64,000 nucleotides of DNA from Isoetes taiwanensis (GCA_021234155.1 JAJEKV010000094.1:3330535-3394534), one strand, 5' to 3'. Shown: positions 22,552 to 33,400, counted from the first letter of the stretch. The notes: generated from the letters alone by a model not told the origin. Made by a program: numbers and translations.

Positions 22552-23632
22552 CTTTAAAGTTGCCATTCGATGAAACACCTTTCATGCTGCAATTTGATGA
22601 ATCATGCACAAGGTTTTTCTTCAAAAATGATGGGATAATTAGCTGCTTCCAGCATTTTGAGTGGACAGAAAGGACTTCAAACATCGCCACTGCTCCAGCT
22701 TCACTTGGTGAAAGATCAACTGGCAGGGAACTAGGATCATCTCCCAGAAGTACCTGTTAACTCATATACCATGCAAAAGTAATAGATACGCATTGAAGTT
22801 CTAAAGAAGCAAAACGTACCTCTATCACCACTGTTACAGAAGACGAAATAGACCATAAATTATACCTGCAGGATAAAGTATAAAGCTTCTTATTACTAAA
22901 TAAATAGATTGAATATACATGGAAGTCAAACAGAGAACTGAAGCCATACCCTCTTTCAAGAATAAGCAGCAGTTTCTCTTATGAAACCATTGTTAACAAC
23001 TTTGTCATAAAAGAAAAACTAGATGGTGTAACCTGCAAATACTTACAACGAGCCAAGAAGGAAAACCATTGTTAACAACTTTGTCGTAAAGAAACCAGAT
23101 GGCATAACCTGCATAAAATATTAGCATAAGATAAAAAGTCCCTTAGCAGGTTGAAACATTGCTGAATTACTTTGCCTTTTCTTCCTTGGAAACTTGTCTC
23201 TTATTCCCAACTTTGAATCTCCCAATTGCTAGCACTCTAAACACAACTAGATATAGAAAACTTCAAGATCATATGGCCAATATCCCTTACTTTCCAAAGA
23301 ATAAACATATATCAGCATTGCCCTACTACAAAATTGTAATTCATGTCTTTTTCAACTGTAAAATGTCAATTTCCTTAAGGATTAATTGTCAAGTCCCTTA
23401 AGGATATACACAATATAACATTTTCAAAGGTGTGTTGAATTATTAAAAGAATACACAATATGTTCAAGCATGTTGGAAATTCCAAGCCACAAGAGCAACT
23501 TGAAGAGAATAGAAATCTGAACACGCTAGCCTGACCAATGAATGTCACCAACCTCTTCTTGTCCTCTTTTGTCAATGAACGGGTCTTTCCATGTCTCCCA
23601 ATCATGTCCTTTCTGTTCGCGATCTGTACTGG
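22552..23632 (-). pseudogene. spliced exons of an unidentified gene upstream of the KEA fragment
   Basis: Several exons have good GT-AG borders. One is near 23632-23540 (NRKDMIGRHGKTRSLTKED). Others are 23108-23047 (GYAIWFLYDKVVNNGFPSWL), 22865-22820 (YNLWSISSSVTVVIE) and 22753-22552 (VLLGDDPSSLPVDLSPSEAG, then FEVLSVHSKCWKQLIIPSFL). The 22865 and 22753 exons join in frame (VIE-VLL). The exon at 23047-23108 has a degraded tandem copy at about 22980-23030. No family is recognised. It may be the 5' part of the same transcript as the KEA exons or a separate gene. Confidence 0.5.
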
Positions 23633-23734
23633 GAAAGGCAATATCAAGTTAATGCAAGTGATGCTTTTCTGGACAATACAAATAAAACCAATGAAAAACA
23701 ACAAGTTGTAAGGGCCATTTTATGAAGAAAGTGG

Positions 23735-24165
23735 ATTTTACAAGGCCCTTTCTCGGTCCTTGGTCGAGAAAGGCCCTAAAACCTCCCTCAGGGGACACTT
23801 TTCTCGACTTCATGGTCGAGAAATAACAGACCAAAAAAAAAGAAGGGGGAACTTCCCAGTCGAGAAATGTAGCTTAGAGCCCAAAAAAAAGTACTTTTTC
23901 CCCCTTTTTTCTAAGTAGGAAAAAAAAAGGTTTTTTCGACGGCCTTTCTGAGTCGAGAAAGGCCCTCAAGGCCCCTCCGATGGCCTTTCTCGACTACATA
24001 AGTCGAGAAATAACAAACAAAAAAAGTAGCTTCAGTGAAAAACATAAAAAAGTCGAGGGCCTTTCTCTGGGCTCGCCCGAGTCGAGAAAGGTAGCTCTGA
24101 GTGAAAACTCAAGTCTGAGGGCCTTCTCGACTTGCGAGTCGAGAAAGGTCAACTCAGAGTGAAAA
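23735..24165. repeat. array of GTCGAGAAA inverted repeats (hairpins)
   Basis: At least five hairpins lie within 430 bp. Examples are 23743-23778, 23800-23824, 23941-23964, 23986-24010 (10 bp perfect arms TTTCTCGACT and AGTCGAGAAA, 5 nt loop) and 24122-24148. Between hairpins a word like GTAGCTCTGAGTGAAAA recurs, so the array is also a tandem repeat with a unit of about 60-90 bp. A lone relative lies at 33719-33741. Confidence 0.85.
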
Positions 24166-24169
24166 ATGC

Positions 24170-24412
24170 AAGTCTATGGGCGTGGCAAACCTACTTGCCT
24201 ATAAACATAGTTTCTATCTCCAATTTTATGGAGCACAAATCATGACTAATTGGAGCATATTCTATGCATTTTCTAATGCACACTATATCCTATGCATTTT
24301 CTATGTAAACATATACAAAATGAATGTAGGCTCGAAAAAAATAGGACTTTAATAATAGGATGAGCTAGACAATACAATATGAGCTAAAATAATATAGACA
24401 TTATAATATCCC
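24170..24412. other. AT-rich flank of the Ty3 element
   Basis: The segment 24330-24405 (CTCGAAAAAAATAGGA, ATGAGCTAGACAATAC) recurs as 31490-31560 on the far side of the retrotransposon. The target was therefore already a local repeat or was duplicated. No gene is seen. Confidence 0.5.
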
Positions 24413-24733
24413 TGTTGGGGTGATTACCAGTCACCACATTCACCACACTCACCACATTCACCACTATTGAGGTGATAGTATACCGTATATGGAGTGATAT
24501 ACGCGCATGCACGCGTGCAGGATTTTGCACGTATGCATTGTGGGCATGATGACCACGGGATTATCGGCGAGAGAGAAGAAACAGGGAGGGGCGGTGTATT
24601 GAGAGATTGTATTGTGCTTGATCTAGCTATGGAGATGATGATTCTTTGTCTTGTGCATTGCCTTGTTCGATAGATTGAGCTTGGATTGTTGGGTTTTCAT
24701 CCTTCTTGCAAGGTTAGAGTTCAGGCTCTAACA
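24413..24733 (+). repeat. 5' LTR of the Ty3 element
   Basis: 321 bp, TG...CA. The first 50 bp are a CACCA-rich stretch (TCACCACATTCACCACACTC). Differences from the 3' LTR cluster in a central CG-rich part (24490-24590) and are largely 1-3 bp indels. Confidence 0.95.
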
Positions 24734-25283
24734 ATTTGGCGACCACGATTGCTTTCGACGGACCATTGATCGGCAAAATTTCCATTGAAAAGGAGTTGTT
24801 ACCATTGGTATTGGTGATCGTCGGTGAAGAAACGGCACCATTGTGAAAGGAACAATTTCTTGTGTGAAGGGGATTTTGCCGTAATTGATTTGTGGAGAAA
24901 TTTGACAAGGGGAGCATAGTTTTATGCCCAAGAGAAGTAAGAAGGAGATCCCACTAAGCTCCATCGTAACAAGAAGAGGGGACGGTGAGTCAATCTTTGG
25001 GCTCAAAATTGCATCAAGATTCAATTTCGTTTTCAGATTTGGGAGCAGATCTGGGTCTAATTCTCGGATCCGGGAGGTTTTGATTCCATTTACCGATCTA
25101 CACGGTAATCAATTTCGTTTTCAAATTGAAGGGAGATTCAATTTCGTTTTCCAATTTCAAGAAACCGGGAAGAGAAGCGATGAGATGGTGTTTTACCACA
25201 CTATGGTATGGGGTTTGAGACAATGGGGATTCAAAGTTTGATGATCTGGGTGGATCGGGATCCTTTGAAGCATATTGTGAAGT

Positions 25284-26340
25284 TTGAGAGGTATTGCCGG
25301 CAATGTAAGTTACGGTGCTGATTACTTGCTTTGGTTTCATAGTTCTTTGCAAGATTCGGTGGAGGAATGGGCACAAACTCAGCCGGATACCATGACATAT
25401 CAGGAATTAAAGGAAGCTTTCATTGCTAATTATCAAGAAGTTCATGGTAAGGATAAGACTATGGAAAGGTGGACCAATTTCACACAAAAGGAAGATGAAT
25501 CAATTAGAGTATAATCGGAGGTATATTCGCGGTTCTCAAAGCCGTAGTTCATTGGAAGATTGCAAGGAATGATGAAATGGATATCCAATGGTATGTGAAG
25601 GGGCTGAAAGCGAGCTATTGCTCATAAGGTGAAGGCTAAACACCTACAACATTGTTAGAAGCACAAAAGTATGCTCTCAAGGCTGAAGATAAGCTTCGGA
25701 TACATTCATGAAGTTCTTTGCTCGAGCATAAAAGCAGAGGATATTGCAGCCAAGATTTCTAAACACAATTGGTGAGAAGCCAAGGGAGGTGCGGTTTATT
25801 ACTTGTGAGTATTGTGGGTCTATTGGGCATTACGATACTACATGTAGATTGCTGAAATTCTGCTCAAGATGCCAAATCAAAGGGCCATAATGATCAAGAA
25901 TGTAGGGGAGAAGAGATTCTTTGAGAGGGCCAATCCGGTATTTGCTGTTATGCAACAAGCACCATCTATTCCTATTCAACCAATGCAAGCAGGCACCTAT
26001 CATACCACAAGTTCCAATGATGCCACAAGCTCCAATTGCCCAACAAGTTCCAATGGGTTCCCACACCAATGGTGCAGCCAAAAGCAGGGGATGGTATCCA
26101 AGTAAGGCTCATTTATATTGCAAGTTATGTGATAAATTCAAGCATGATGAGACTACTTGTTGGAAAATCCATGGGAAACCAGAATGGGCAACCAACAAGT
26201 ATCCACCAAAGCGGCAAGTGTTTGAATCAGTACCTCTTCCTAATAATGATCTTACATTCAAGATGCAAAGTACATTGATAATCCTCAAGTTAAGGCTCTT
26301 ATTGAGGAGCTTAAGAAGCAAGAGAAGGCAAAATCAGTAG
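25284..26340 (+). pseudogene. gag: Ty3 gag with two CCHC zinc knuckles
   Basis: Capsid-like sequence (EEWAQTQPDTMTYQELKEAF, then FTQKEDESI) lies at 25350-25510. Zinc knuckle 1 is at 25804-25845 (CEYCGSIGHYDTTC) and knuckle 2 at 26119-26160 (CKLCDKFKHDETTC). Both fit C-x2-C-x4-H-x4-C exactly. Frameshifts separate the blocks. Knuckle 2 is followed by WKIHGKPEW, seen in plant retroelement gag proteins. The protein would package the element RNA. Confidence 0.8.
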
Positions 26341-26789
26341 TAAATTGTGGATTTGTTGAGGTGGAGCATGACCCATTTCAGCAAGAAGAGGAGATTGGAG
26401 AAGTAAATGCGGTTACAAGATCACAAAGGTGGTTCAAGAACCAAGAGTAGTGCCAATTCGCGGAGAAGACTAAGACCTCTTTTCCAAAGGCTTTGAAGGA
26501 ACAAGCTTTGAAGGTGTCAGCACCTAAGAAGGTGCAATTCAATGTCTTGCCCACAGAGCAGTTTTCAGTCTATAGAAGAAAATCAGCCCATAGTAATGCC
26601 TCCTATGGTGGATGAGCAAATTCAGAATGAAGATGATGTGATCAGCCAAGTTTTGGCCACTAAAGTTACACTTACTCTTGAGCAATTGATGCATTATTCT
26701 CCAAATTTGTTGCAAGAGTTAGGGGAAGAACAAAATCAGAAATTTCAGTCCAACAAATCATATCAAGCGATACTGACAAAGGGAGAATG

Positions 26790-27165
26790 GAGCCACCAGC
26801 CCGGCAATCCAAGGATCACAGGCCATTTCTTTGTGATGTGAGTATTAATGGATATCTAATCAAAGAGGCCAACATAGATACCGGCGGAGGAGAATGTAAT
26901 GCCTTACCATATCATGCTTCAAGTTGGATTGAAAATGATGGAACCGACAACTATGATGCTCAAAGCATTCAATCAAATGAAGGTGCAGCCTATGGGAGTC
27001 ATAAGAAATGTTTTATGCAAGGTTTATGAGGTGGAAGCAATCTTGGATTTCATGATTTTGAAATTTCGGAGAGTGTGCATCTTGAAACTTATACTTTGTT
27101 CTTTGAGTCGTACATGGTTAGATCTTAGTACAAGGCTGAGACTTCATGGAGGAAGCGTGAAATGA
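26790..27165 (+). pseudogene. pol: Ty3 aspartic protease region
   Basis: DVSINGYLIKEANIDTGGGE near 26835-26895 is the retropepsin opening, with D-T-G followed by G rather than the usual S/A. Further on, VGLKMM and similar blocks continue in another frame. It would cleave the gag-pol polyprotein. Frame breaks make it inactive here. Confidence 0.65.
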
Positions 27166-27669
27166 ACATCTTTCAAGGAGAACACAAAGGTTACTATTGA
27201 TCATCCTCTGAAATCAGCAAAAGGTACCTTTCTTTGCAATCCTTCTTTGAGCAGCCCATGATTAGAAATCAGCAAAGAGAATGCTATGGTGTCGGGGCAG
27301 CAAGGTCTTAGTTGTTTTCATGTCTTGGAAGTGGGTGACAGGGGAAGATAAGACTTTGTACAAGTGGTTAAAAGGTACCCAAATTTCAAAAATATGTCAT
27401 TTACAGCCGACAAGTTGCGAGATAAGTATATCCAAAGACTTGAAAGTATTGGTGAAGGTGAGCTACAAGAGACTCTTGTAAACATGAAGGAGGAGTCCAT
27501 TCAAAAGACCCATTGATGACACTTTATTTCAGCAAGATATTGATCTAGATCAAGTAGAGATGCTGATTTTGACATCAAGCATGGATGGGGTAAATGGCAA
27601 TCAGCCCACTATACAAGTACAAGAAGCTTGGTGGCATGCGCACATTCTGGAGGATGAGGTAAATCAGAT

Positions 27670-27855
27670 CAGTCCATATTCACCACAGTCATCACAGTCA
27701 TTACATGCACCAAATTCATCACAATCATCACATCCACCACATCCATTCTGATCATCACCACGGTCATCAACACCACATCACCACATTCACCACAATCACC
27801 ACATTCACCACATTCGTCACCACACTCACCACCTTCATTCACTGTCACCACATTC
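27670..27855 (+). repeat. CAC/TCA-rich low-complexity linker in pol
   Basis: About 185 bp of TCACCACA-type repeats lie between protease and reverse transcriptase. They would encode Ser/Pro/His/Gln-rich peptide (SPQSSQ, SPHSPQSPHSPH). The same CACCACATTCACCACA words open both LTRs, which links the two sites by sequence. Confidence 0.75.
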
Positions 27856-28029
27856 GATCCAAGAACATCAATGTTTCTCAAAGAGATCAAGAAGAGTTGG
27901 TTATTATTGGAGGAGATCTTACTCAAGAGGAGGAACGTGATTTGATATCTTTGTTAAGAGAATTCAGGGATGTTTTGACAAGAAGTTACAAAGAATTGAA
28001 AATGCATTCCACCAGAGGCTGTGGTTTAT

Positions 28030-28800
28030 ACCATTGATTTGAAACAAGGATCAAATTCAGTCCAACAAGCTCAAAGGAGAATGAGTCCAGCCATAGAGGA
28101 GCAAGTAAAGGCCAAAGTCATGAAGTGTTTGGAGGTGGGATTTATTGTACCAGTGCCAAATTCAGATTGGACAGTTCTATTATAATAATAATAGACCAGT
28201 GAGGGAGCCAATAATTCAATCCGAGTATGTATTGATTACAGGAATCTCAACAAAGCTACCAAAAGAGATCATTTTCCTACGTCATTCATAGACACTGTTG
28301 GGTATTGTTGTAAGAAATCAGACCTTTTCTTTCTTGGATAGTTTCTCCGGATATAATCAAATCCAAATTTATCCTCCACATCAAGCAATGACACAGCTTT
28401 TCAAACACCTTTTGGCATCTATGCTTATAAGATATTACCTTTTGGCCTCACAAATGCTCTAGCCACATTTCAGCGAGCTATGACCCATGCTTTTTATGAT
28501 ATTTTAGACTTCTTGAGAGTATTTATAGATGACTTAACAGTATTTTCTAATCCAAGACAGGATCACTTGGATCATCTCAAGAAAGTTCTTGAAAGGTGCA
28601 GATTATATGGCATAGGTCTGAATCCTACTAAGTGTATTTTCTTCACTAGCGGAGGGAAACTATTGGGCAATTATATTTCAGAAAGTGGTTTACAAGTGGA
28701 TTATGGTAAGATTTCCGCTTTGGAGAAGGTACAACTACCTACAAATGTATCACAAGTGAGAAGCTTATATGGTCAACTCAGCTTCAGTAGGAGATAACTA
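28030..28800 (+). pseudogene. pol: Ty3 reverse transcriptase
   Basis: Blocks include VCIDYRNLNKAT-like sequence (about 28225), FSGYNQIQIYPP (about 28345), LPFGLTNALATFQRAM (about 28437-28485) and the catalytic FIDDLTVFS (about 28519-28545, variant of Y-x-D-D). The thumb region LNPTKCIFF follows. The last 105 codons are open and the earlier part is broken by indels. Confidence 0.9.
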
Positions 28801-28854
28801 CACAATTTTGCTAAAGTAACCTAGCCACTTGTGGATTATATGACGCAAGGGCCG

Positions 28855-29180
28855 AATTTTAGATGGAAGGAGGTCGCTCAAAGAAGCATTTGAATGGTGC
28901 CTTGGACAATTGAAAGAGAGAACTTTGCTGATTCCTCCAAGAATGAGTGAGCTATTTTATTTATTCTTTACAGTTTGGAAGCAAGCTTTGGCTGTCACGC
29001 TATGTCAAGAAAATCAGTAAAAGCATTATGATGTGAATTACTATGCTAGCAGGTTGTTAACTCCACAAGAGCAGAAATGGACTCATGTGAAGCATCTTGG
29101 GTTGGCATTGAAGTGGGCCTTGAACAAATGTAGACATTATCTTCTTCCTTCACAATGGAATTCAGCAAATATATAGTATG
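28855..29180 (+). pseudogene. pol: Ty3 RNase H
   Basis: In shifted frames, + reads WKEV...AF, then YASRLLTPQEQKWTHVKHLG and LALKWALNKCRHYLLP, the core of plant Ty3 RNase H. It would degrade the RNA strand during reverse transcription. The frame is broken. Confidence 0.75.
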
Positions 29181-29589
29181 TTTATATTCATATGGATGTA
29201 AACCCATTCATGCATTTACAACAAGACTATCCAAGATCCTAAGTTTAGAAGATGGGCTCTTATCATACAAGAATTCGAGTTGAAATATGTTAAAATGGCT
29301 CAAGGAACTCATAATCTAAGTGCTCATTTGAGTAGTGGTGCTGAAATAGAAGAGAAAGCAGACCAGCCCGTGCTTGATTCGGATCTTGGCATATTACAAG
29401 GGTTCATTGAGGCGGTGGATCTTTGGTATGCCAACATATACAGTATTTGCAAGATCAGACTTATCCTTCATCATTTTCAAAGCAACAAAAGCATGCTCTT
29501 AGAGTACAAAGCGGCTGGTTATGTGGTGCATGAAGCTATTCTTTATAAAGAGGACTATGGAAGGTCTCTTATTAAGGTGTGTTGCTGGT

Positions 29590-30715
29590 CAACAAACTCA
29601 TGATTTGTTGCGGCAAGCACATGATTGTCGAGGGGCATTTTGCAGCGAGAACCCACGACTTCGGAAGATCCTTCATTGGGGATATTATTGGCCAACTCTT
29701 TACAAAGGATACTAGAGACTTTGTTAGCAAATGTGAGAAGTGTCAAAGGCATAAGCAATTAACATGGCCATAATAATATGCCATTCCATCCTATTTTGAG
29801 TGTTGGTCCATTTCATATGTGGGGATTGGATTACATTGGGCCTATCAATCCTCCATCTTCCAAAGGCCATAAGTATATCTTGGCAGCCACATGCATGTTC
29901 TGAAGTGGGTAGAAGCAATTCCAGCAAAGCATACTCTGAGAAAATACCACCCTGATAAGCTTCCTTTATCACAATTTGATTTCTCGATTTGGTGTTCCAA
30001 CCATTCTTTTGTCGGATAGGGGAACTCATTTCATGGGGAAAGTAGTAGCTCGGTTAACGAGAAAGATTGGTGTTCAACATGTGCAAGCAAACTTCGCTTA
30101 TTATCCACGGGGCAATGGGCAAGCTGAGTCTACTAACAAAATTAAAAGCTATCTTGGCCAAAACGATGAAGGATAATCAAAGAAATTGGCATGAAGCCTT
30201 GGCCGGGTGCCTTATGGAGTTTGGTGTACCCTGAAGTTAGCTACGAGTTTACACCATTTGAATTGGTTTATGGAGTGCAAGCTGTGATGCCTATTCATTT
30301 GGATATTCCTTTGTGTTCATTTGTGGAGCTCCTTATTATGAGAATTTAGGGAGAAGTTCCAACTCCAAATCAAGTGCATAATAGGATGGATGATTTGCTT
30401 GCAATTGCAAGAGATGAGACAAGAAGCGTGAGACTTCAATATGAGGCATAAACAGAAAGTAAAGCTTATCAAAGACAAATTCTACAGGTTGTCAATCCAT
30501 TTGAAGAAGGGCAATTGGTGTTGTGCAGGACCACTAAAGAAGCATCTATCAAATTTCAAAGCCCATGGGAAGGCCCATTTCTGATTGATAAAGAGGTACG
30601 GGTGGGGCTTTCTACTTGATGACTCGAGAAGGGGAATTGTTGCCTAATCCCAGAAATGGCAAGGATCTCAGGCCTTATTTTGAAAGAGAAGTGTTATTCT
30701 AAAGGATTTGGATTT
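29590..30715 (+). pseudogene. pol: Ty3 integrase
   Basis: The HHCC finger region has HDLLRQAHD and CEKCQRHKQ (29600-29765). The core has WGLDYIGPINPPSS (first catalytic Asp, about 29827), LLSDRGTHFMG (second Asp, about 30015) and GNGQAESTNK (Glu, about 30125). The C-terminal part, SPWEGPFLIDKE then GELLPNPRNGKDLRPYFE, ends near 30700. The catalytic triad is present but frameshifts lie between the blocks. Confidence 0.9.
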
Positions 30716-31115
30716 GGCATAGCTCAATTACAGAGAATTGTGGAGAATTTTTGGGTTACAGCAGGTCGTTTTCTGTAAAAACAGGTGGTGACAGTTCCAT
30801 AATACTTCATCTATCCTACATCAAAAGATGCATTTCAGCGTCTGAATCCAACGAGCTATGGTGCAGGTCAAGCGGAGGTCTGAAACTCAAGATATCAGCT
30901 TTCAAAGTTTGCCCACGATTCTGAGAGGCTCTGTTTCGTCATTGTCATTTTGGACCAGTTTGTTTGTATCAGTCATTTGGATTTGAGGAGGGTATTTTCT
31001 TTCTAAACATACATGTAAATGAGTCATTTGGGGACATGTCCCAAGGACCATATTAGTATTTTGTTGTTGTGGGTTCTCCGCCACGAGTGGCACATTTTCC
31101 TTGTAATTGCGCCCT

Positions 31116-31441
31116 TGTTGGGGTGATTACCGATCACCACATTCACCACACTCACCACATTCACCACTATTGAGGTGATAGTATACCGTATATGGAGTGA
31201 TATCTCTGCGCGCATGCAGCGTCGCGGGATTTTTGCATATGCATTGTGGGCATGATGACCACGGGATTATCTGAGCAGAGAGAGAAGAACAGAGGGACGG
31301 TGTATTGAGAGATTGTATTGTGCTTGATCTAGCTATGGAGATGATGATTCTTTGTCTTGTGCATTGCCTTGTTCTGATAGATTGAGCTTGGATTGTTGGG
31401 TTTTTCATCCTTCTTGCAAGGTTAGAGTTCAGGCTCTAACA
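31116..31441 (+). repeat. 3' LTR of the Ty3 element
   Basis: 326 bp, TG...CA, matching 24413-24733. The bases just upstream (TTGTAATTGCGCCCT) are not purine-rich, so the expected polypurine tract is missing or displaced. Confidence 0.95.
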
Positions 31442-31446
31442 ATCCC

Positions 31447-32096
31447 ATTGGGCTTGGATAAATATCCCATTGATGCCCCGCTTTTTTTATGCTTGAAAAA
31501 AATGGGATTTTAATAATAAGACGAGCTAAACAATATAATATGATCTAAAATAATATATAACATATGGCATTAGAATTTATTTTATTAGAATTTATATTTA
31601 ACATTTTAATCCATACCCATACGCTATACCCCGCCTTCTTTAGATTCGCATTACCTCTATATCCCGATTTTTCTCCCCCCATGCTTAAATTCAAAATTTG
31701 AAATTTACTGAAGTTGATACATACCTTTGAAAAGAAGAGATTTAGGATATGTGTCACTGCCGAGATTTGGTACACAACAACAAGAGTCGATTCAAATCCC
31801 CTTTTTCTCCCTTTTGCTCCGCTTTCGAACCGCTTCCGAAGTAAACTTTTGAGCTTTAGGGCATTTTAGTTTTGATTCTGATTCTACAAAATGAAAGGAC
31901 TTGAGTGGAAAGGACTTGAGCTTTAGGACTTGAACGGCCTACAAAATGGGGCGGCTCTGCTCTACTTTTCTGTATCTACCATTTCCGCATGAAGAAGGGG
32001 ATTTGAGGTGCATTTGATTCTGTTTGCACATAACCTAGTTGCTTGATTTTCAACTTATTACCTTGTTGGATGCTCTCAGCTATAGCTATGCCGACT
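31447..32096. other. intergenic, no gene recognised
   Basis: AT-rich. Includes the 31490-31560 relative of 24330-24405. The ORFs at 31545 (-) and 32043 (+) have no identifiable product. Confidence 0.4.
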
Positions 32097-32109
32097 TCAA
32101 CCCTCAACC

Positions 32110-33038
32110 CGAATGCGCCCCTCTTTGTGCCCTCTACATATCTGGCCACTGAAGATTTCTTGCCGGAATGGTGGAAGCTTGTGCACACATGCCCTTTCTT
32201 CTGCCCTCCATTTTTCCTCCCTCTCTTGCCATTCATCAACACATTCAACATGAAAAACATGGCTATATTTGGTAAGAATTCTAAGTTTTTCGTCAAAAAC
32301 AGAGTATTCAGACAAGCAAATAGGGCAATCACCTAAACTATCAGCTCCGCCTCTAAGCTTAACCAATTCTTTATATCCGATAACAGGGAGCCTCTTAAGG
32401 ACGTCGGAACTGAGGCCTTTACTTGCCTGCTTAGCGGCTATGGCGCGAGCCTGAGATCCGCCATCTCCAGGCATACATTTGCAGAGGTAAAATGCGACCA
32501 AGGCCAGAAGGAAGAAAGTGGAAAGCTGTAACGTTCCTAACCGACATGCCCTAAACCAACTGGGAAAAACCGTCTAGACGTTTATGAGTAGTCGCTTCTA
32601 CCCATTTATGCCGGTGTCTCGGGAACGCCCCACAGGCACATTCAAGGTTTGCATTCGAATACTCGCGCGGTCTACCATGAGCCCGTTACAGTCTCTCCCA
32701 CTAGAACTATGCTCGTCCTCGAGCATCCAAGACTATACCATGTCACAATGATTACCAAGTCTTTGCAAATTACCCATGCATATAGGCACCCATGGAGACT
32801 CGAACTCGAGACCTGCTCTAATACCAAATGTAACGTTCCTAACCGACATGCCCTAAACCAACTGGGCAAAACCGTCTAAACGTTTATGAATGGTCGCTTC
32901 TACCCATTTATGCCGGTGTCTCAGGAACGCCCCATAGGCACATTCAAGGTTCGAATACTCGAGCGGTCTACCATGGGCGCGTTACAAAAGCAAAATACCG
33001 GTCACCACGGCCATAGCCGTTGAATCTACTCCTGCCAT
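32110..33038 (-). pseudogene. ATL-type RING-H2 E3 ubiquitin ligase gene split by a TRIM
   Basis: If the TRIM and one AAAGC copy are disregarded, the minus strand starts MAGVDSTAMAVVTGILL (ATG at 33038). It continues STFFLLALVAFYLCKC as an N-terminal membrane helix. Then comes a GLD-like region (GLSSDVLKRLPVIGYKEL) and RING-H2 [21 protein letters not shown] proteins are membrane-bound ubiquitin ligases. The third zinc ligand is lost ([11 protein letters not shown], Tyr for Cys). After VDEW the final C-x2-C is replaced by a charged sequence. The gene is therefore dead by insertion, ligand loss and 3' replacement. Confidence 0.85.
32527..32986 (-). mobile_element. TRIM (terminal-repeat retrotransposon in miniature)
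   Basis: Direct terminal repeats 32527-32690 and 32829-32986 start TGTAACG and end CGTTACA. The target duplication AAAGC (32522-32526 and 32987-32991) is perfect. Next to the right repeat, the minus strand reads TTTGGTATTAGAGCAGG, an initiator-Met tRNA primer site. Next to the left repeat it reads AGTGGGAGAGAC, a purine tract. Together these give a minus orientation. The 138 bp interior encodes nothing. It sits inside the codons for the ATL membrane helix. Confidence 0.95.
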
Positions 33039-33400
33039 GTTGGAGTAGTTGTAAAGGGACGAGTGCTGCATCCATCTCCTTGCTTGAATAATACTTCAGA
33101 AATGTTCCTTCACCAGTGTCTGCTACAGTTGATGCCCTATTAAGCGATTTTCCAGACAACAAAGGATGTAGTTCGTCATAAAAAGGGTTGTCTTCCCTAT
33201 CCTTCAACCCATCTCGAACTTCCTTATAACCTGCCATTAATTTTTCCCATTTGTCCCGGCACTGTTGAGCATCCCTGCTTATCATTTCCTTCTGCAAAGC
33301 CTGGGCAATCTCATCCCAAAGCTCCATTTTCCTTCCGCTTCTGGCAAACCTAGGCTCGATTACTGGATTAGCGAGCAATCCCATCTTCTGGATGAACAGA
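33039..33400 (-). pseudogene. trihelix (GT-factor) DNA-binding domain fragment
   Basis: Minus-strand frame: IEPRFARSGRKMELWDEIAQ, then SRDAQQCRDKWEKLMAGYKE and DNPFYDELHPLLSG. The R-x-LW-x-x-IA and QC-x-x-KW spacing is that of plant trihelix/MYB-SANT-like transcription factors. The first helix (W-x-x-E-E-T) is not seen and the open frame runs on through the ATL start in another frame. The two coding remnants therefore abut at about 33039-33100. Either the trihelix frame is a truncated fragment or the junction is a rearrangement. Confidence 0.75.

Larger units (their letters stand above)
24413..31441 (+). mobile_element. complete Ty3/gypsy LTR retrotransposon, inactivated
   Basis: Terminal repeats start TGTTGGGG and end CTCTAACA. 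The 5 bp target duplication ATCCC (24408-24412 and 31442-31446) is perfect. Internal order is gag, protease, reverse transcriptase, RNase H, integrase, which defines Ty3/gypsy. No chromodomain is seen at the C-terminus. Nearly every domain is interrupted by single-base frameshifts. The sequence after the 5' LTR begins ATTTGGCGACCACG, a plausible primer-binding site. No purine tract abuts the 3' LTR. Confidence 0.95.

Noticed and set aside
23735-24165. CRISPR-like palindromic repeats
   Set aside because: Repeats are irregularly spaced and the intervening sequence is itself repeated. There are no cas genes.
24734-24760. Firm tRNA assignment for the Ty3 primer site
   Set aside because: TTTGGCGACCACG fits no tRNA 3' end well enough by eye to name it.
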